Positions 61,913 through 64,000 of a stretch of 64,000 nt of DNA are shown piece after piece. Source of the stretch: Leucaena leucocephala (Eukaryota; Streptophyta; Magnoliopsida; Fabales; Fabaceae). The position numbers and the translations under genes are program-made. The stretch covers positions 27,425,001 to 27,489,000 of the forward strand of contig CM073519.1 in assembly GCA_037074615.1 (NCBI GenBank). Direction: 5' to 3'. The number at the start of each line of letters is the position of its first letter. Position 1 is the stretch's first letter. The notes beneath the pieces were generated by a model. That model was not told the origin of the DNA, searched no databases, and was given only the letters and a program-made list of their open reading frames with translations.

Positions 61913-62846
61913 TTATGTCTTGCTAGAGACCGCTTGCGACTTGTGGGCCAGTATAGCAAATGGCCCACTGCCAACTTCATATGGGCCTACAGGGTCGCAC
62001 ACAAAATAGCACAACACGAGCTATGATGTCCAGATTCATTGAATCTAAGATATGTCCAGATTCAATGAATGATCCAAGGTTGATGTATATATTTATTTAT
62101 ATTTATATTCATATATATATAAATTCGTATATATATATTATATATAAGGTATATATAGGATTTAATTTATAAGGATAAATTAAATCTCTATAACGTTTGA
62201 ATTTGAAATTCAAATTGATAGGATATCTCATATAAGAGATATTTACAAGATTTAATTTATAAGGATAAATTAAATCACTATGACGTTTGAATTTGAAATT
62301 CAAATTGATAGGATATCTCATATAAGAGATATTTACAAGATTTAATTTATAAGGATAAATTAAATCTCTATCACGTTTGAATTTGAAATTCAAATTGATA
62401 CGATATCTCAAATTTGATTTATGAGAATAAATCAAATATAGTCCAATCTTATCTTTATTTAAATTAAATAAATAGGTGAATTAAATCTGTGGGACGGATT
62501 TAATATAAACGTTATTTATTTAATTAGTTTCTTATCAAATTATGCAATATGTGATATTGTATTAATTTCAGATTTAATATAGATTAATTCCAAAATCCAA
62601 TTCGGTTGAGAAAAACGCAGAGCATCCTATATATCTGATTTTAAGAGCTACATTTTTGACACACAACACACAACACAAAAGGTCGAATGGAATTTGCACA
62701 AGGTTTACAGATAAGAAACTGCTGAAGTAGAGACGGAGAGGACGAACTCTTGAGAAATCCTTGGAGGGATAGGAGACGCTAGCACGTCGTTCGTGGTTTG
62801 AACGCTGTGCGTGTGGATACCAGTAGAGGAAGTCGACCTGAGGCGT
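61913..62846 (+). repeat. copia LTR fragment, plus orientation
   Basis: Starts abruptly at an LTR-internal position (GTTATGTCTTGCTAGAGACC, about 735 bp into the LTR) and continues in order through three minisatellite units (about 62160-62410) to GAGGCGT. There LTR J has been inserted; the expected continuation CGACTTC is not seen before the window ends. Confidence 0.88.
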
Positions 62847-64000
62847 TGTCATATCCTAATTTTCCCTATCTGTATAGTACTGATAGTGGAAAGAGGTTTA
62901 AGAAGGATTATGACAAAGATCAGAAGCAATGATAAAGGTTAAATGAGCCTTGAAGGAAGAAAGGGACCTAAACGAAAATTGGAAAAGTTTAAAGGCCAAA
63001 AGTTGGGCCAAAAGTTGTAATTTTCAAAAGTTTAGGGACCTAAATGTAAATATCCAAAAAGTTAGGGATATAAATGTAATTAAGCAAAAAGTCAAGGACC
63101 CAAATGTAATTATGGAAAAGTTGAGCCAAAACAAGCAAAAAATGCTCGGAATCAGATCTGACTCAAATTTTACCAGTAGATAGACATAATTATTCCGGTC
63201 AGTTTAACGTAACACAGAATTTTGATTTGAGGTCCCCGATTAATTGATATAAATTCCTGAAGTCAGCAGGAATTATTGCAGTACTTTTCATATCTCAGAA
63301 TCAGATGAAACTTTACTGTAAATTCTTATATTTAATATATGAATTTATCAAACTGACAGAGTCAGAAAAGGAATCCTGTAGAATTCTTACAGGATTTTAT
63401 GGTAAAATAGAATACCCGATAAATAGGATCGGGAGAGGTGTCTTGGGATTTGTGCCATAAAGGGCATAAAGGCAATAAGCCCAAACCAAGGCCCAAATGG
63501 CGCCATAGTAGGCCCAATGTGATGACTAGACAGTTTAGTGGGCCAGAGTACAGAGCAGTCCAGGATAAGTGCGAAATTACAAAAATACCCCTCGATGCCC
63601 ATACTGTACCAGTGATAGATGAAGGGCATTTTGGTCATCTGGGACAGGCTAAAAACGTGGCACATGGTATAAATATGATTAGTTGAGCCAATATATGCCC
63701 TGAGGCAGTACAAGAAGGGGGTGAAAGGACAATTATGCCCTTAGAGTCAGTACAGTGCAAGAAAGGACACCAAGGGTATTTTGGTCATTTCTCAAGGGAT
63801 CTGTAATTCAGTTGTGGCTAGTACAAGTATGTCAATGGTGTGAGAAGCCTAGACATTGATTTCCAGGACGGAATACATATCCTGGCATATTATAAAAAAA
63901 ATTCGTAACAGAAAACAGTCCGGTTGCTGTGAAACTGCACTGATCGGTACTGGATTGGACTGAAATTTTTCTAGAAGGTTCCTTACACTATGAGCACGCC
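62847..64000 (+). repeat. Gypsy LTR J, runs off the window
   Basis: Starts TGTCATATCCTAATTTTCCC inside the copia LTR fragment (candidate TSD copy GGCGT, 62842-62846) and follows LTR E from its first base. Whether it is a solo LTR or the 5' LTR of a full element cannot be seen. The inner frames (62950-63713) are incidental. Confidence 0.88.

Noticed and set aside
62950..63713. Overlapping ORFs on both strands near the right end
   Set aside because: LTR J sequence; repetitive lysine-rich readings come from AAAGT-type LTR repeats, with no domain.

Overview
This is flowering-plant nuclear DNA made almost entirely of LTR retrotransposons inserted into one another. I see no host gene. The evidence is long TG...CA LTRs (about 1.5 to 3.2 kb), primer-binding sites matching the 3' end of plant initiator tRNA-Met, purine-rich polypurine tracts (PPTs), 5-bp target-site duplications (TSDs), and gag-pol proteins of two superfamilies: Ty3/gypsy chromoviruses of Tekay/Del type (integrase followed by a chromodomain) and Ty1/copia. 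I cannot name the species. The density suggests heterochromatin, possibly pericentromeric.

Layout. 1-4166: 5' half of a minus-strand copia element (copia-1: gag/protease remains, leader, PBS, 5' LTR), inserted into an old plus-strand gypsy element (A). 4167-16800: rest of A, namely an ORF0 remnant, broken gag-pol (interrupted at 5821-8211 by a solo LTR), a 2.7-kb non-coding 3' region and its 3' LTR. 16801-25430: remnant of a minus-strand element with an LTR full of TTAATCGATTAA-like motifs and a broken, possibly envelope-like ORF. It is split by solo LTR H (19912-25075), which is itself split by two tandem copia LTRs (20202-23765). 25431-37417: gypsy LTR pieces G and I meeting head to head near 36555, with G interrupted by minus-strand gypsy element C (26492-35573, TSD CTTAC). 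37418 to beyond 64000: non-coding, non-autonomous minus-strand element F. Its 3' LTR hosts the youngest complete gypsy element B (37696-48092) and solo LTR E (48724-51887). Its 5' LTR is interrupted at 56842 by copia-3, a structure bounded by inverted LTR ends. Next to copia-3 lies another copia LTR fragment, entered at 62847 by a gypsy LTR (J) that runs off the window.

How the parts work together. B carries a complete set of parts: ORF0, gag, protease, RT, RNase H, integrase and chromodomain between two 2434-bp LTRs. Its gag-pol frame has four nonsense codons and no frameshift that I can see, so this copy is young but disabled. C has lost protease, RT and RNase H by an internal deletion. F has no coding capacity and could only have moved using enzymes from a relative. 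All three coding gypsy copies (A, B, C) carry an extra ORF between the PBS and gag, which I call ORF0 and whose function I do not recognise.

Boundaries were placed by eye from termini, TSDs and internal alignment between copies. Breakpoints without TSDs are good to roughly 10-20 bp.
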